Source: Paraeggerthella hongkongensis (GTDB taxonomy: Bacteria > Actinomycetota > Coriobacteriia > Coriobacteriales > Eggerthellaceae). Taken from it: DNA of 64,000 bases. The position numbers and the translations under genes are program-made. The notes beneath the pieces are model-generated. The model was not told the DNA's origin, ran no database searches, and saw only the letters and a program-made list of their open reading frames with translations. Of this stretch, positions 16,979 through 26,226 are shown in pieces. The stretch lies in NCBI RefSeq assembly GCF_003726035.1, contig NZ_QICD01000006.1, positions 1 to 64,000 on the forward strand. The letters are read 5' to 3'. How positions within the stretch are numbered: the first letter of the stretch is position 1; the number at the start of each line of letters is the position of its first letter.

Positions 16979-18811
16979 ATGAGGCTTCGCAAGGACAAGC
17001 TGGTGTCCGCCGCCGTGCTCTCGGCGCTCGCGTTCGTCGTTGCGAACGCCTACGTCGCATGCCTGACGACATTTCCGGCACCGATGCTGGGGCATCTCAC
17101 GGACGCGCTCTACACCCTGCCGGAGCACCTGGCGGCCGAAGGCGTTGTCATGTTTGTCGAGCCTGCGGCCCTTGTCGCTGGACTGGTCGCGGCATGCGGG
17201 ATCTGGATGGTGTGGGCGTACTCGCTTTCCCGCGAGGGCAACTACCGCACCGGCGAGGAGCACGGCTCGGCGCGCTGGAGCACAGTGAAGGAAGGCCAGC
17301 GGTTCAAGGACATGGCCAACCCGGACAACAACATTATCTTCACCGAGAACCTCGGGCTCGCGCTTTCCCGCGAGCACTTCGACATGGAGACAGATCGCAA
17401 CAACAGCGTGCTGGTGGTGGGCGGTAGCGGATCGGGCAAGAGCCGGTTCTACGTGCTTCCCAACCTCATGCAGTGCAACACCTCGTTCTTCGTGACCGAT
17501 CCGAAAGGCACGATGCTGCCCGACACCGGGGCCATGCTCGAAGGTGAGGGATACCGCATCGCGGTCTTCAACACCATAGACTTCAAGGGATCCATGCACT
17601 ACAACCCGCTCGCCTATGTGCGCTCGCAGGCCGACGTGCTCATGTTCGTGGACTGCCTGATAAAGAACACGACGCCACAGGGCGAGAACACGAGCGACCC
17701 GTTCTGGGAGAAGTCGGAGCGGATGCTCTACATGGCGCTCATCGGATACCTGGTGTTCCACTGCCCGGAGGCCGACCGCACCATCCCCGGTTTCATGACG
17801 CTTCTGGGGCTCGCGGAGGCAAGGGAGGACGACGAGTCGTACCTGAGCCCCCTCGACCTGCTCTTCCGCGAGATCGAGACGGGCAAGTCGTACAGGAAGA
17901 CAGGCGACGCTGTCGCCGTCTTCGACGAGGATGTCCGAGGCTTTTCCGATGGTGGCGGCAACGGATACGAGTGGGTGCAAGTCGCGCAGCCCGTCACAGC
18001 GGAAAGGGACTTCTCGCTCGGGAACTACAAGTCGTTCAAGAGCGGGGCCGGAAAGACGATGAAGTCGATCATCATCTCGTGCAACGCGCGCCTCGCGCCG
18101 TTCACCTTCGACGAGATGCGCGAGCTTTTGTCCTTCGATGAGATGCGCCTCGACACGATCGGGGATCCGGGGCAGAAGAGCGCCGTGTTCGCCATCATGA
18201 AGGACACGGCAGACACCTTCTCGTTCCTGTTTGCCATCATGATGTGGCAGACCATGAACGAACTTTGCGACAAGGCCCTGCTCGTCTATGGCGGAAGGCT
18301 GCCGACGCCGGTCCACTTCGTCTTCGACGAGTTCGCCAACCTCGGGCACCTGCCCGACGTCGAGAAGATGGTGGCCGTCGTGCGCAGCCGCAACATGTCG
18401 ATCTCGGTGATCCTGCAGTCGCTCTCCCAGCTCAAGCGAGAGTACAAGGACGACGCGCAGACCATCATCGACTGCTGCGACACGACGCTTTTCCTGGGCG
18501 GCAAGTCCAATGAGACGAACAAGGAGATCGCCGAGATGATCGGCAAGGAGACGGTCTCGACCTTGAACGTCAACGAGAGCCGGGGCGCGAACTCGTCCAC
18601 CACCAAGAACTACGGCCGCGCCGAGCGCGACCTCATCCAGGCCGCCGAAGTCGGGAAACTCGCGCGAAGCAAGGCCATCGTGCTCATCGCAGGCGCGAGC
18701 CCGTTTCTGGACAACAAGTTCCAGCCGGAGAGGCACAGACGCTTCAGAGAAGTCGGCCAGACGTTCGAACTTGAAAGGCGCGCGCAGAGGGAGGTGGTGG
18801 AATTGAGGTGA
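16979..18811 (+). CDS. virD4: VirD4/TraG type IV coupling protein, element 1
   Basis: This 610-residue membrane ATPase has two N-terminal membrane helices (about 8-30 and 56-80), then the nucleotide-binding domain with Walker A GGSGSGKS at 148-155, FVTDPKGTM, and Walker B VHFVFDEFANLG at about 444-455, with an RSRNMSISVILQSLSQL motif. These are defining features of the VirD4/TraG/PcfC family, and the length is typical. It delivers the relaxase-DNA complex to the transfer channel. It follows the DUF3801 gene by one base, so expression is coupled. The closest relative in the window is 49242-51062. Confidence 0.92.
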   Translation: MRLRKDKLVSAAVLSALAFVVANAYVACLTTFPAPMLGHLTDALYTLPEHLAAEGVVMFVEPAALVAGLVAACGIWMVWAYSLSREGNYRTGEEHGSARWSTVKEGQRFKDMANPDNNIIFTENLGLALSREHFDMETDRNNSVLVVGGSGSGKSRFYVLPNLMQCNTSFFVTDPKGTMLPDTGAMLEGEGYRIAVFNTIDFKGSMHYNPLAYVRSQADVLMFVDCLIKNTTPQGENTSDPFWEKSERMLYMALIGYLVFHCPEADRTIPGFMTLLGLAEAREDDESYLSPLDLLFREIETGKSYRKTGDAVAVFDEDVRGFSDGGGNGYEWVQVAQPVTAERDFSLGNYKSFKSGAGKTMKSIIISCNARLAPFTFDEMRELLSFDEMRLDTIGDPGQKSAVFAIMKDTADTFSFLFAIMMWQTMNELCDKALLVYGGRLPTPVHFVFDEFANLGHLPDVEKMVAVVRSRNMSISVILQSLSQLKREYKDDAQTIIDCCDTTLFLGGKSNETNKEIAEMIGKETVSTLNVNESRGANSSTTKNYGRAERDLIQAAEVGKLARSKAIVLIAGASPFLDNKFQPERHRRFREVGQTFELERRAQREVVELR

Positions 18812-18824
18812 GACAAATTGTCCC
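18810..18824. repeat. GAGACAAATTGTCCC near-palindrome, copy 2
   Basis: It differs from the consensus GGGACAAATTGTCCC by one base and overlaps the stop codon of virD4. Confidence 0.7.
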
Positions 18825-18870
18825 AGTAAGGAAAAACGGCGGCGGCTGCGCCGAATACAGGCACCCTACG

Positions 18871-18926
18871 TCGGGCGATTGCTTCCACACAAGCACCCGA
18901 GAGCCGCCACCGCCAATGTAAAGGAG
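18871..18926 (+). ncRNA. structured leader L1 (CUUCCAC-loop hairpin plus AAUGUAAAGGAG)
   Basis: TCGGG (18871-75) pairs with CCCGA (18896-900) around a 20-base loop containing CUUCCAC, followed 14 bases later by AATGTAAAGGAG. The GGAGC of the ribosome site can pair with GCTCC at 18932, which would hide it. An open reading frame of 37 codons starts at GTG 18808, overlaps the virD4 stop and ends at the ATGTAA (18916-18921) of this leader; it may be a leader peptide. One of five related leaders. Confidence 0.6.
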
Positions 18927-18961
18927 CTCACGCTCCAAACGGATTCTACCATGGCAGAGCA

Positions 18962-19000
18962 GCGGCCACTTCCACTCAAGGCCGCGAAACAATGTAAAGG
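18962..19000 (+). ncRNA. structured leader L2, before the Maff-2-like gene
   Basis: GCGGCC (18962-67) pairs perfectly with GGCCGC (18980-85) around the 12-base loop ACTTCCACTCAA. AATGTAAAGGAAC follows after 5 bases and provides the ribosome site for the gene at 19009. The stem sequence differs from the other copies while the loop core is retained. Confidence 0.7.
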
Positions 19001-19008
19001 AACAAGAC

Positions 19009-19224
19009 ATGCTTGCTAACATCATCACCCTGGTATCGGGGTGCGTAACCTTCCTCGGAGGATTCCTCGTCGTATGGGGCGCCGTCTCCCTAGGCCTCGC
19101 CATCCGCGAGCAGCAAGGCGGCAGCCAGATCGCGAGCGCGATCTCCACCATCGCGGGCGGCGCCATCATCATCGCTGCAGCAGTCTACTTCGGGATGCTC
19201 GACACGTCCTGGCTTCCCGCCTAA
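19009..19224 (+). CDS. Maff-2-like small membrane protein (pilin/VirB2-like candidate), element 1
   Basis: A 71-residue protein with two hydrophobic segments (about 4-32 and 42-62) separated by the charged AIREQQGG loop. It matches the Maff-2 family of conjugative elements and sits where VirB2 would be expected, between VirD4 and PrgI (VirB3-like). Element 2's copy (51150-51365) differs at only six positions, much less than the neighbouring genes, which implies strong structural constraint. Two short membrane helices and abundance constraints fit a channel or pilin-like subunit, but this is not proven. Confidence 0.75.
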   Translation: MLANIITLVSGCVTFLGGFLVVWGAVSLGLAIREQQGGSQIASAISTIAGGAIIIAAAVYFGMLDTSWLPA

Positions 19225-19238
19225 GGACGGTGGCGACG

Positions 19239-19655
19239 ATGCTGAGCGTATCCATCCACAAGGACATCGGGGAATACACCGAGAAGGTCGTGGGAAAGCT
19301 CTCCTTCAGGACGCTCGTCTGCGTCGTCGGAGGACTCGCCGCAGCCGTGGGCGCGGCGTCATTCACCTACTTCGTCTTGCGTATAGAAGTCTCCAACGCG
19401 ACCATGCCCGTCATGGCGTGCTCGATGCCGTTCTGGCTCGCCGGATTCTGGCGTCCGAGCGGCATGAAGCTCGAAGCGTTCATCCCCCTATGGTTCCAGC
19501 ACACCTTCACCGACGACCGGATGCTCTACGTCCCGAGCGTGAACCTGCTCGAACCGAAACCTGCAGAGACCTTTGCGGAGAAGGCGGACCGCGCGTCCCG
19601 CCGCCGCGCGAAACGACGGGGGGCGGAAGCCTATGAGCCGAGCAAAGAGCACTGA
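19239..19655 (+). CDS. prgI: PrgI-family (VirB3-like) transfer protein, element 1
   Basis: A 138-residue protein with IHKDIGEYTEKVVGKLSFRTLV at the start, two membrane helices (about 25-45 and 50-75) and a CSMPFWLAGFW motif, features of the PrgI family. The C-terminal third is basic. It lies directly before virB4, overlapping it by 23 bases, as in other Gram-positive type IV secretion operons where PrgI anchors the VirB4 ATPase. The ATG at 19239 is supported by alignment with element 2 (51378). Confidence 0.85.
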   Translation: MLSVSIHKDIGEYTEKVVGKLSFRTLVCVVGGLAAAVGAASFTYFVLRIEVSNATMPVMACSMPFWLAGFWRPSGMKLEAFIPLWFQHTFTDDRMLYVPSVNLLEPKPAETFAEKADRASRRRAKRRGAEAYEPSKEH

Positions 19656-22164
19656 GCGCGAACAGAAGCGAGGGCGAAAGGAAGAGAAGAAGAGACTCAA
19701 GACTGCGAGGAAGGACGCGCACGCACGCGGGACATCCAACGTCGCGAAGAGACTCAAGGCCCAGGAGAAGGAGCTCTCGACCCAGACGCAGGCCAAGAGG
19801 CACGCGCGATTCGCCGCCAAGGACGTCTACCGCTACATAGGCTACGACGCCATGTACAGAGACGGGATCGCTCAGGTCGAGGAGGGGCTCTTCTCCCAGA
19901 CCCTGCGCTTCTCAGACATCAGCTACCAGTCCGCGCGCGAGGAGAACCAGCAGGCCATCTTCTCAACCTACTGCCAGCTGTTCGACTACTTCGGGGCGGA
20001 GACGAGCGTGCAGCTGTCCGTCGTCAACACGCCCATACCGGCAGAGGAGATTGGCCACAAGGTGTTCTTCGAGCACCGGGACCCGAAATGCGACGAGTAC
20101 GTTGACGAATACAACCGGATACTGAACGACAAGATGCGCGAGGGGGTGTCCAACCTCACCCGCGAGCGCTACCTCACGTTCGCGGTCGGCGCTCTCAACG
20201 TCGACGCAGCGGTCCCGAAGCTTGCGCGCATGAAGAGCGACTGCATGCAGACGCTCGCGCGCATCAAAAGCGATGCGGTGGCCATCGACGGCGAGGAGCG
20301 GCTCTCCGTCCTCCACTCCCAGCTGCGTCCCGGCCATGCCAAGACCTATCCCTTCTACGGCGAGATATCGAAGAGGAGCGGGCTTCGCACCAAGGACTTC
20401 GTCGCACCCGACGTGCTCGACTTCAAGTCCGATGGGCGAAACGACTGCTTCAAGAGCGACGGGACGTACGGGCAGGTGCTCGGGTTTCGTCGGTTCGGAA
20501 GCGAGCTTTCCGACCGCGCGCTCGCAGACATCATCGACCTCGCGCTGCCCTTGAACGTGACGCTGCACGTGCAGGCCATGGACAAAGCCAAGGCCGTGGC
20601 GTTCGTGAAGCAGCGTCTGGCCTGGATGGACAAAGAGGTCATCGACGAGCAGATGACGGCGGTGAAGAAGGGCTACGACTTCCAGATCCTGCCATCCGAG
20701 CTCAAGTACTCCAAGGAGGAGGCCGAAGACCTTCTCGACCACCTCCAGAACAAGAACCAGCGCCTCTTCGTGTTCACCGGGCTGGTCTACACCTATGCAC
20801 CCACGCTCGAAGAGCTCGACGAGCAGGTGCTCCAGGTTATGAGCACGGCACGGCGCAACTCGATAGACCTCGACACCCTGAACTACCGGCAGCGCCAGGG
20901 CCTCAACTCCGTCCTGCCTCTCGGTCACAACCACGTCGAGATGTCGCGCATGTTCACGACCGCCCAAGTGGCCATACAGATGCCCTTCGCGTCCCAGGAG
21001 CTCAACCAGCCCGGCGGCGGCTACGTGGGGCAGTCCAAGCAGTCGGGAAATCTCGTCGTCTGCAATCGCAAGCTGCTCGCGAGCCCCATGGGCTTCGTGA
21101 GCGGCAAGCCGGGTTCGGGCAAGTCGTTTTCGGTCAAGCGCGAGATAGAGAACACCATCCTGGCCTATCCGGATGATGAGGTGATAGTGTTCGATCCTGC
21201 GGGAGAATACTCGCCGGTGGTCGAGCCTGCGGGCGGGATCCGTATACGCTTCGCGCCCGACTCGGTGACGTTCATGAACCCATTCGACCTCTCGGACGTG
21301 TCGGACATGGCCAACGCGAGCCAGATGGCCTTCAAGATCGAGGCCATTCTCGCGCTGTCATCCGCCACCATGGCCGAAGGCAGTCAGGGGCTTCCGGAGG
21401 CCGACAAGTCCATCATCAGCCGCTGCGTCGAACTTGCGTACGGGCGCGGCGCGAAGGAATCGCGCGTGCCGACGCTCGGCGACTTCTACGACATCATGTG
21501 CGATCAGCCCGAGGCCGAGGCGCGCGACATCGCGCTTCGCTACGAGCGATACGTCAAGGGAGCGCTGTCGTTCTTCAACAATCCCTCCAACGTCACGTTT
21601 GACAACCGCATCACCAACGTCGACTTCAAGGACCTCAACTCCAACATGCGCGTGTTCGGCATGCTCACCGCCCTTGAGGCGGTACGCAACCGCATGTACT
21701 TCAACTTCGAGCGCGGCGTCACCACCTGGCTCTACATAGACGAGGTGCAGAGCCTGTTCAGTCATCCGGCGATCATCAGCTACTTCTCAAAGTTCTGGGC
21801 CGAAGGCCGTAAGTTCAACCTCATCTGCACGGGCATCACGCAGAACTCGATCTACATGCTCGAACACGAGGAGGCGCGCAACATGGTGCTGAACTCGGAC
21901 TTCCTGCTGCTGCACAAGCAGTCCCCTCTCGACCGCCAGTCGTGGGCGAAGCTGCTTGACTTCAGCGCGCAGGAAGAGGCCTACATAGACGAGTCGATAA
22001 AGCCCGGCGAAGGAATGCTCATCGCCGGTGGCGCTCGCATCCCCATCAAGGATGACTTCCCCAAGGGCAGGCTCTACGACCTGTTCAACACCAAGCCCGA
22101 GGAGATCGCCCAGATCAAGCGCGCCGCCAAGTTATCCTTCGGCGATTCCGGCGACGAGGGCTAG
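19633..22164 (+). CDS. virB4: VirB4/TraE-family secretion ATPase, element 1
   Basis: An 843-residue ATPase. A basic N-terminus (about 1-50) is followed by the VirB4 N-domain (YIGYDAMYRDGIAQV, DISYQSAREENQQAIFS). Walker A GKPGSGKS is at 491-498 and Walker B WLYIDEVQSLF at about 698-706, with the C-terminal TGITQNSIYML and MVLNSDFLLLHKQS motifs. The ATG at 19633 gives the overlap with prgI that is also seen in element 2. It powers assembly of the transfer apparatus. It lies between PrgI and the wall hydrolase. The length is typical. Confidence 0.92.
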   Translation: MSRAKSTEREQKRGRKEEKKRLKTARKDAHARGTSNVAKRLKAQEKELSTQTQAKRHARFAAKDVYRYIGYDAMYRDGIAQVEEGLFSQTLRFSDISYQSAREENQQAIFSTYCQLFDYFGAETSVQLSVVNTPIPAEEIGHKVFFEHRDPKCDEYVDEYNRILNDKMREGVSNLTRERYLTFAVGALNVDAAVPKLARMKSDCMQTLARIKSDAVAIDGEERLSVLHSQLRPGHAKTYPFYGEISKRSGLRTKDFVAPDVLDFKSDGRNDCFKSDGTYGQVLGFRRFGSELSDRALADIIDLALPLNVTLHVQAMDKAKAVAFVKQRLAWMDKEVIDEQMTAVKKGYDFQILPSELKYSKEEAEDLLDHLQNKNQRLFVFTGLVYTYAPTLEELDEQVLQVMSTARRNSIDLDTLNYRQRQGLNSVLPLGHNHVEMSRMFTTAQVAIQMPFASQELNQPGGGYVGQSKQSGNLVVCNRKLLASPMGFVSGKPGSGKSFSVKREIENTILAYPDDEVIVFDPAGEYSPVVEPAGGIRIRFAPDSVTFMNPFDLSDVSDMANASQMAFKIEAILALSSATMAEGSQGLPEADKSIISRCVELAYGRGAKESRVPTLGDFYDIMCDQPEAEARDIALRYERYVKGALSFFNNPSNVTFDNRITNVDFKDLNSNMRVFGMLTALEAVRNRMYFNFERGVTTWLYIDEVQSLFSHPAIISYFSKFWAEGRKFNLICTGITQNSIYMLEHEEARNMVLNSDFLLLHKQSPLDRQSWAKLLDFSAQEEAYIDESIKPGEGMLIAGGARIPIKDDFPKGRLYDLFNTKPEEIAQIKRAAKLSFGDSGDEG

Positions 22165-22170
22165 GACCGC

Positions 22171-23835
22171 ATGGGGGATCTGGCCAGACATACCGACATC
22201 GCGAAGGCCGAGAAGCTCACGCAGACCGAAGGCGGCGCGCCTTCGGTCGCGAGGACCGGTCGTACGGATGCCGTGAGCGCGGGGCTCGTGAGGAAGGCCG
22301 ACGCCGTCGCAGATGCCGAGAAGAAAGGTGCGTCGTCCGGTAGCAGATCGGTGCGCGACGTGCTCGGGCGTGTCATCTCACGTGCAGGCGGCCAGGAGTC
22401 TTCCGACGCGGGCGACCAGGCGGCGGGAAACGTCTCCCGCCAGACCGGTACCGCCCTGCAGTCGCATGCCAACATGAGGAGCAAGATCGCGGCGCTCGCC
22501 GCAGGAGAGATGGACGAGGCCGACGAGACGCAGGGCACGCAGGAGGCGTACGCGTATGTATCCGATGCGCGAAACCTTGCCAGAAGGTCGAAGGTCGCCA
22601 AGAACCCGAAGCCAGCGCGCAACGTCACCGCGAGGAAAGGTTCCGCCAAGACGGCGGGGGCGCAGTCGTCGAAGAAGGGCGGCAGAAAAGGTACGGCGTC
22701 GACCGCGAAGGAGAAGAAGGACTCCATGCAGTCGAGACGCACGTGGATCCGCGCGCACGCGGCGCAGGAGAAGGCGGCCCAGGCCGGAGCGCAGGCGGCG
22801 GCCAAGGGGGCGGGAACGAAGACGTTCGCGGCCTTCGCATCTTCCGCGCTGGCCCCTCTATCCGGCGTCATCGCAGGCATCATCGTCTTCGTGCTCGCGA
22901 TGATGCTCGTCTCCCAGCTGGTGAGCGCTCTCTTCGGCTTCTGGGAGAACGAGTCGACGAAGCAGGCTGTGGCCGGGCTTCCACCCTACATCACGAGGGA
23001 GATAGTGATCACCGCGCTCGAATGCCAGGAGGTCTACGGCCACCCGGCGGGATGCACGCTAGCGCAGATCATCTGCGAGTCCGGCCAGGGCGACCACTTG
23101 TCAGGGCTGGCCACGCAGGACAACAACCTCTTCGGCATCAAGTGGGCGCAAAGCTACGGGCTCGCCGCGGAAGTGAGCGGACACTCCAGCTGGCAGACCG
23201 GCGAGGAGGTCGATGGCCGAAGCTTCACCATCATGGCCGAGTTCACCAGCTTCAAGTCGTGCAGGGACTGCATCGTGTTCCGCAGCAGGGTGTTCCTCCA
23301 GAACACGCGCTATTCGCAAAACGCGCTCATCCAGGAGGCGATGGCCTCTTGCGACTCGGACAAGATGGCCGAAGGGCTCAAAGATGCGGGATACGCCACA
23401 AGTTCCTCGTATGTGGAAAGCCTCAAGACTGCCATGCAGACCTACAACCTCTACCGCTTCGACGGCATGAGCGTGGCCCAGTTCGAGGCGCTCGGCGAGA
23501 GCTCCGATGCGATAGTCGCCGCTGCGGAAAGTCAGCTCGGGGTGCCCTACGTCTGGGGCGGGACGACGCCGGGGGTGGGACTCGATTGCTCGGGGCTGAC
23601 CCAGTACTGCTATGCGCAGGCCGGGATCGCGATCCCACGCCAGAGCGAGGACCAGAAAGCGGGCGGCACGACGATCCTTTTGTCCGAGGCGCAGCCCGGC
23701 GACATCCTGTGGCGGATGGGACATGTCGCGATCTATCTGGGAGGCGACAGCTACATCCACGAACCCCAGACGGGCGACGTCTGCAAGATAGCGACCGGAA
23801 TCGACTATTTCACCTGCGCCGTCAGGTACCGATGA
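22171..23835 (+). CDS. two-domain peptidoglycan hydrolase (glucosaminidase + NlpC/P60), element 1
   Basis: A 554-residue membrane-anchored enzyme. Residues 1-225 are a long, basic, low-complexity cytoplasmic or linker region, and a single membrane helix is at about 231-260. About 285-420 resembles a FlgJ/LytD-type glucosaminidase (CTLAQIICESGQGDHLSGLA, NNLFGIKW). The C-terminal NlpC/P60 domain (about 447-554) has catalytic Cys473 in GLDCSGLTQYCY and His518 in GHVAIYLG. Such double hydrolases (CwlT/TcpG type) open the wall for the conjugation channel. It follows virB4 by 6 bases. Element 2's copy is 54252-55853. Confidence 0.88.
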   Translation: MGDLARHTDIAKAEKLTQTEGGAPSVARTGRTDAVSAGLVRKADAVADAEKKGASSGSRSVRDVLGRVISRAGGQESSDAGDQAAGNVSRQTGTALQSHANMRSKIAALAAGEMDEADETQGTQEAYAYVSDARNLARRSKVAKNPKPARNVTARKGSAKTAGAQSSKKGGRKGTASTAKEKKDSMQSRRTWIRAHAAQEKAAQAGAQAAAKGAGTKTFAAFASSALAPLSGVIAGIIVFVLAMMLVSQLVSALFGFWENESTKQAVAGLPPYITREIVITALECQEVYGHPAGCTLAQIICESGQGDHLSGLATQDNNLFGIKWAQSYGLAAEVSGHSSWQTGEEVDGRSFTIMAEFTSFKSCRDCIVFRSRVFLQNTRYSQNALIQEAMASCDSDKMAEGLKDAGYATSSSYVESLKTAMQTYNLYRFDGMSVAQFEALGESSDAIVAAAESQLGVPYVWGGTTPGVGLDCSGLTQYCYAQAGIAIPRQSEDQKAGGTTILLSEAQPGDILWRMGHVAIYLGGDSYIHEPQTGDVCKIATGIDYFTCAVRYR

Positions 23836-24602
23836 GAAAGGCAAAAACCATGAACAGGAAGAACAGGATCATCCTCGTGCTGGCCATCGGCGCCGTCGTC
23901 ATACTGGCGGCTTCGACTATCGTGCGCTGCTCCCTTTCGGAAGGCGATAGCCAGGTGGGACAAACTGTCCCAGCGACGCAGGCGCAGGAAGAGGGAAGTT
24001 CGGACGAGGAGCAAACGGGCTCAGACGAGAACGCGGTCGAGGCAGTAAGCCCCATGGACATCCTCAAGGGAAGCGTCTGGACGAACGCATCGGGCGCGAC
24101 CGTCACGTTCAAGGACGCGCGCTACATCGAATCCGACGGGACGCGAAGCGACATGTCGGCCTTCGACGTGAAGTCAATCACGCAGAACCCCTCGCAGACC
24201 GAAGTCCTGCTCGCGCTCGACAGGACGGACGGCACGTTCAAGGAATCCCTCGTCATGCTCAGGCAGGCAGCGGACGGCACCTGGAGCGTGTCATCCGACG
24301 ACTTCCAGATCGCAACAACCTACGTCCAGGGCAGCCCGACCGCTGCGGCGATTCAGGTCGTCGGAGTCAACGACGAGTACCGCGAGCTGCTCGGGGGCAC
24401 CACCGACGCCCTCCAAGAAGCCATCGCGACCTACGCCCGTGCACACGTCCCCTCGGCCACCAAGGCCACGTGGACGCGCGAGCTCGTGGTGAGCTACGCG
24501 GACGGGAGCGTAACGTCGAACTTCACGTGCGACGACGCGGCGTCGACCATGCTCACGGTCTCCTACGACCGCGCCGCGAACTCCTTCACGGTCATGGGAT
24601 AG
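23832..24602 (+). CDS. membrane-anchored transfer protein (VirB8-like fold possible), element 1
   Basis: A 256-residue protein with one N-terminal membrane helix (about 12-30), a short acidic Ser/Glu/Gln linker and a C-terminal extracellular domain of about 180 residues that ends in a beta-rich segment. It overlaps the hydrolase stop by 4 bases (ATGA), and its counterpart in element 2 is 55863-56582. The order hydrolase, single-pass protein, VirB6 is where a VirB8/TcpC-like protein would stand, but I cannot show homology from sequence alone. The linker contains the near-palindrome copy at 23957 in frame. Confidence 0.6.
   Translation: MRKAKTMNRKNRIILVLAIGAVVILAASTIVRCSLSEGDSQVGQTVPATQAQEEGSSDEEQTGSDENAVEAVSPMDILKGSVWTNASGATVTFKDARYIESDGTRSDMSAFDVKSITQNPSQTEVLLALDRTDGTFKESLVMLRQAADGTWSVSSDDFQIATTYVQGSPTAAAIQVVGVNDEYRELLGGTTDALQEAIATYARAHVPSATKATWTRELVVSYADGSVTSNFTCDDAASTMLTVSYDRAANSFTVMG
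23957..23971. repeat. GGGACAAACTGTCCC near-palindrome, copy 3
   Basis: In frame within the linker of the single-pass transfer protein. It differs from the consensus by one base. Confidence 0.75.
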
Positions 24603-24611
24603 GCGGTGGCC

Positions 24612-25619
24612 ATGACTTCCGAGACCATATGCCCCGCCATGGGAAAGAGGCGCTTCGCGTTCGCGTTCGCCGCGACGTTCCTCCTGCTCTCATCGTTCAT
24701 GCTCTTTCCCGACCTCGCCTTCGCGTCCATCGCCGACGACATCAACAAGTGGCTCTGCGGGGTACTGCGGGACTGCTGCAACTGGATCTTCACCAACCAG
24801 GTCAACATTCTCAAATCGATCGGCTACAACGGGGTGCTGGCAGCGAGCTTCGACTCCATGCTCGGGACCGCCGGTGAGACGACCATGTACTCGCTTGCGC
24901 GCGGCGTGTGGGAGGTCGCCATCCTGCCCATAGGCTGCGGCGTGCTCTCCTTCGTGTTCACCATCAAGCTCATACAGATATCGCAGAGAATGGATGGCAA
25001 CGCAAGTCTTCCCGGCGTGAAGGAGGTCGTGTTCCTGCTGGTGTTCTTCGCCGTGTTCCTGTTCCTCATACAGAACAGCTTCGACCTCATGGCGTCGGTG
25101 TACTCGGTGACCAAGCTTGCCATCGAGCGCGTCATCGACATGTTCGGCACCGGAGGCGCGATGGACCTTTCCACCGTGTCGATCGTCACCACCGACAACG
25201 ACTTGGCCGCGCTCGTTGCCATGCTCATCGTGGCCCTCATCAGCTGGCTCGTGGTGCTCGTCGCCTACATCGTCGCGCTCGTCGTCAGCTGGGCGCGCGC
25301 CATCCAACTTTACCTCATGGCGGCGTTCTCGCCCATCCCGCTCGCGCTCATGGGAACCGAGGACACGCGCCAGATCGGCATCGGCTACATCAAGAACTTC
25401 GTGGCGGTGTGCCTCGCCGGGATCATCATCCTGGTTCTGCTCATCGCGTTTCCCATAGTACTGGGCGGTCTCAATGCGGCGAACACGGGGACGGGCACGC
25501 CAATCGACTCGATCGCCGGCGGCCTCAGCTACGCGCTACAGTACCTCGCCATGTGCATACTGCTCATCCTGTCGCTCGTCAAAAGCGGCAGCTGGGCACG
25601 CGACATCGTCGGCGGATAG
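24612..25619 (+). CDS. VirB6/TrbL-like polytopic transfer protein, element 1
   Basis: A 335-residue protein. A signal-like hydrophobic N-terminus is followed by a periplasm-side motif WLCGVLRDCCNW and about six membrane helices, including EVAILPIGCGVLSFVFTI, REVVFLLVFFAVFLFLI-type helices and a long ALIVVALISWLVVLVAYIVAL stretch. This is the VirB6/TrbL topology. The family member in element 2 (56585-57586) shares the WLCGLLHDCCNW motif, with its Cys pair, and the LPGVKEVVFLLVFFAVFLFLI stretch. Start codons GTG 24606 or ATG 24612 are possible. It forms part of the inner-membrane channel. Confidence 0.8.
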   Translation: MTSETICPAMGKRRFAFAFAATFLLLSSFMLFPDLAFASIADDINKWLCGVLRDCCNWIFTNQVNILKSIGYNGVLAASFDSMLGTAGETTMYSLARGVWEVAILPIGCGVLSFVFTIKLIQISQRMDGNASLPGVKEVVFLLVFFAVFLFLIQNSFDLMASVYSVTKLAIERVIDMFGTGGAMDLSTVSIVTTDNDLAALVAMLIVALISWLVVLVAYIVALVVSWARAIQLYLMAAFSPIPLALMGTEDTRQIGIGYIKNFVAVCLAGIIILVLLIAFPIVLGGLNAANTGTGTPIDSIAGGLSYALQYLAMCILLILSLVKSGSWARDIVGG

Positions 25620-25664
25620 CGGAAAGGGGTGATGCGATGGGATGAGCGAGAGCGCAAAGGACAG

Positions 25665-25707
25665 GGGGCACTTCCACAACGCCCCGCCATCGCCAATGTA
25701 TAAGGAG
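25665..25707 (+). ncRNA. structured leader L3, before the 25715 gene
   Basis: GGGGC (25665-69) pairs with GCCCC (25681-85) around the loop ACTTCCACAAC. AATGTATAAGGAG follows, the ribosome site for the gene at 25715. This copy has an extra T in the start-stop motif but retains the loop. Confidence 0.7.
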
Positions 25708-25714
25708 AAAGACA

Positions 25715-26224
25715 ATGACAGAGAAGAAGAACGTCTACCTGACCCTGCACAAGAACTTCGTGCGCACCGACATCGAGTATGAGGACAAGGTCACGGGCGA
25801 GACGAAGACCTTCAACCAGGTGACGCTGCCGAAGGGCACTGTCATCGACAGCATCGACGTGGGAAGCTACCAGTTCAGTCCGCTGTTCGCGAACGAATCC
25901 AAGTACCGCGGGGAGAACTTCCGCGACATACCCCTTCTGGCGGACAGGGAAGTATGGCTCAAGCGCACCATCCTGGACGCCGACGGGCAGCCCGTGCTCG
26001 ACGAGAGCGGAAAGCCCGAGAAGGACACCGTGAAAGTGATGCCCCAGGAAATCAAGGAAGCCGTGGAGCGTCAGCGAAGCGAATACCTGGCAGAGCACGC
26101 CAAGGATTCCAAGGATAAGGGACGGCAGGATCTGGGCAGCAAGGTCGCCGAAGCGCGCGACGGCTCGCAGGCACTGGGCGCCCGGGGCGACGCCGCCCGT
26201 TCCCGAGAGAACGCGAGGGCCTGA
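25715..26224 (+). CDS. conserved element protein of unknown function, preceding the adhesin, element 1
   Basis: A 169-residue acidic protein. The first 130 residues align with the 57696-58154 protein (KKNVYLTLHKNFVR, TGETKTFNQVTLPKGTV, YQFSPLFANESKYRG, FRDIPLLADREVWLKRTI). A charged tail of Lys/Glu/Asp follows. No membrane segment or enzyme motif is visible. It has its own leader (L3) and lies 2 bases before the adhesin, so it could act as a regulator or secretion partner of that operon. The function is unknown. An AAGGAG ribosome site is present. Confidence 0.6.
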   Translation: MTEKKNVYLTLHKNFVRTDIEYEDKVTGETKTFNQVTLPKGTVIDSIDVGSYQFSPLFANESKYRGENFRDIPLLADREVWLKRTILDADGQPVLDESGKPEKDTVKVMPQEIKEAVERQRSEYLAEHAKDSKDKGRQDLGSKVAEARDGSQALGARGDAARSRENARA

Positions 26225-26226
26225 GA

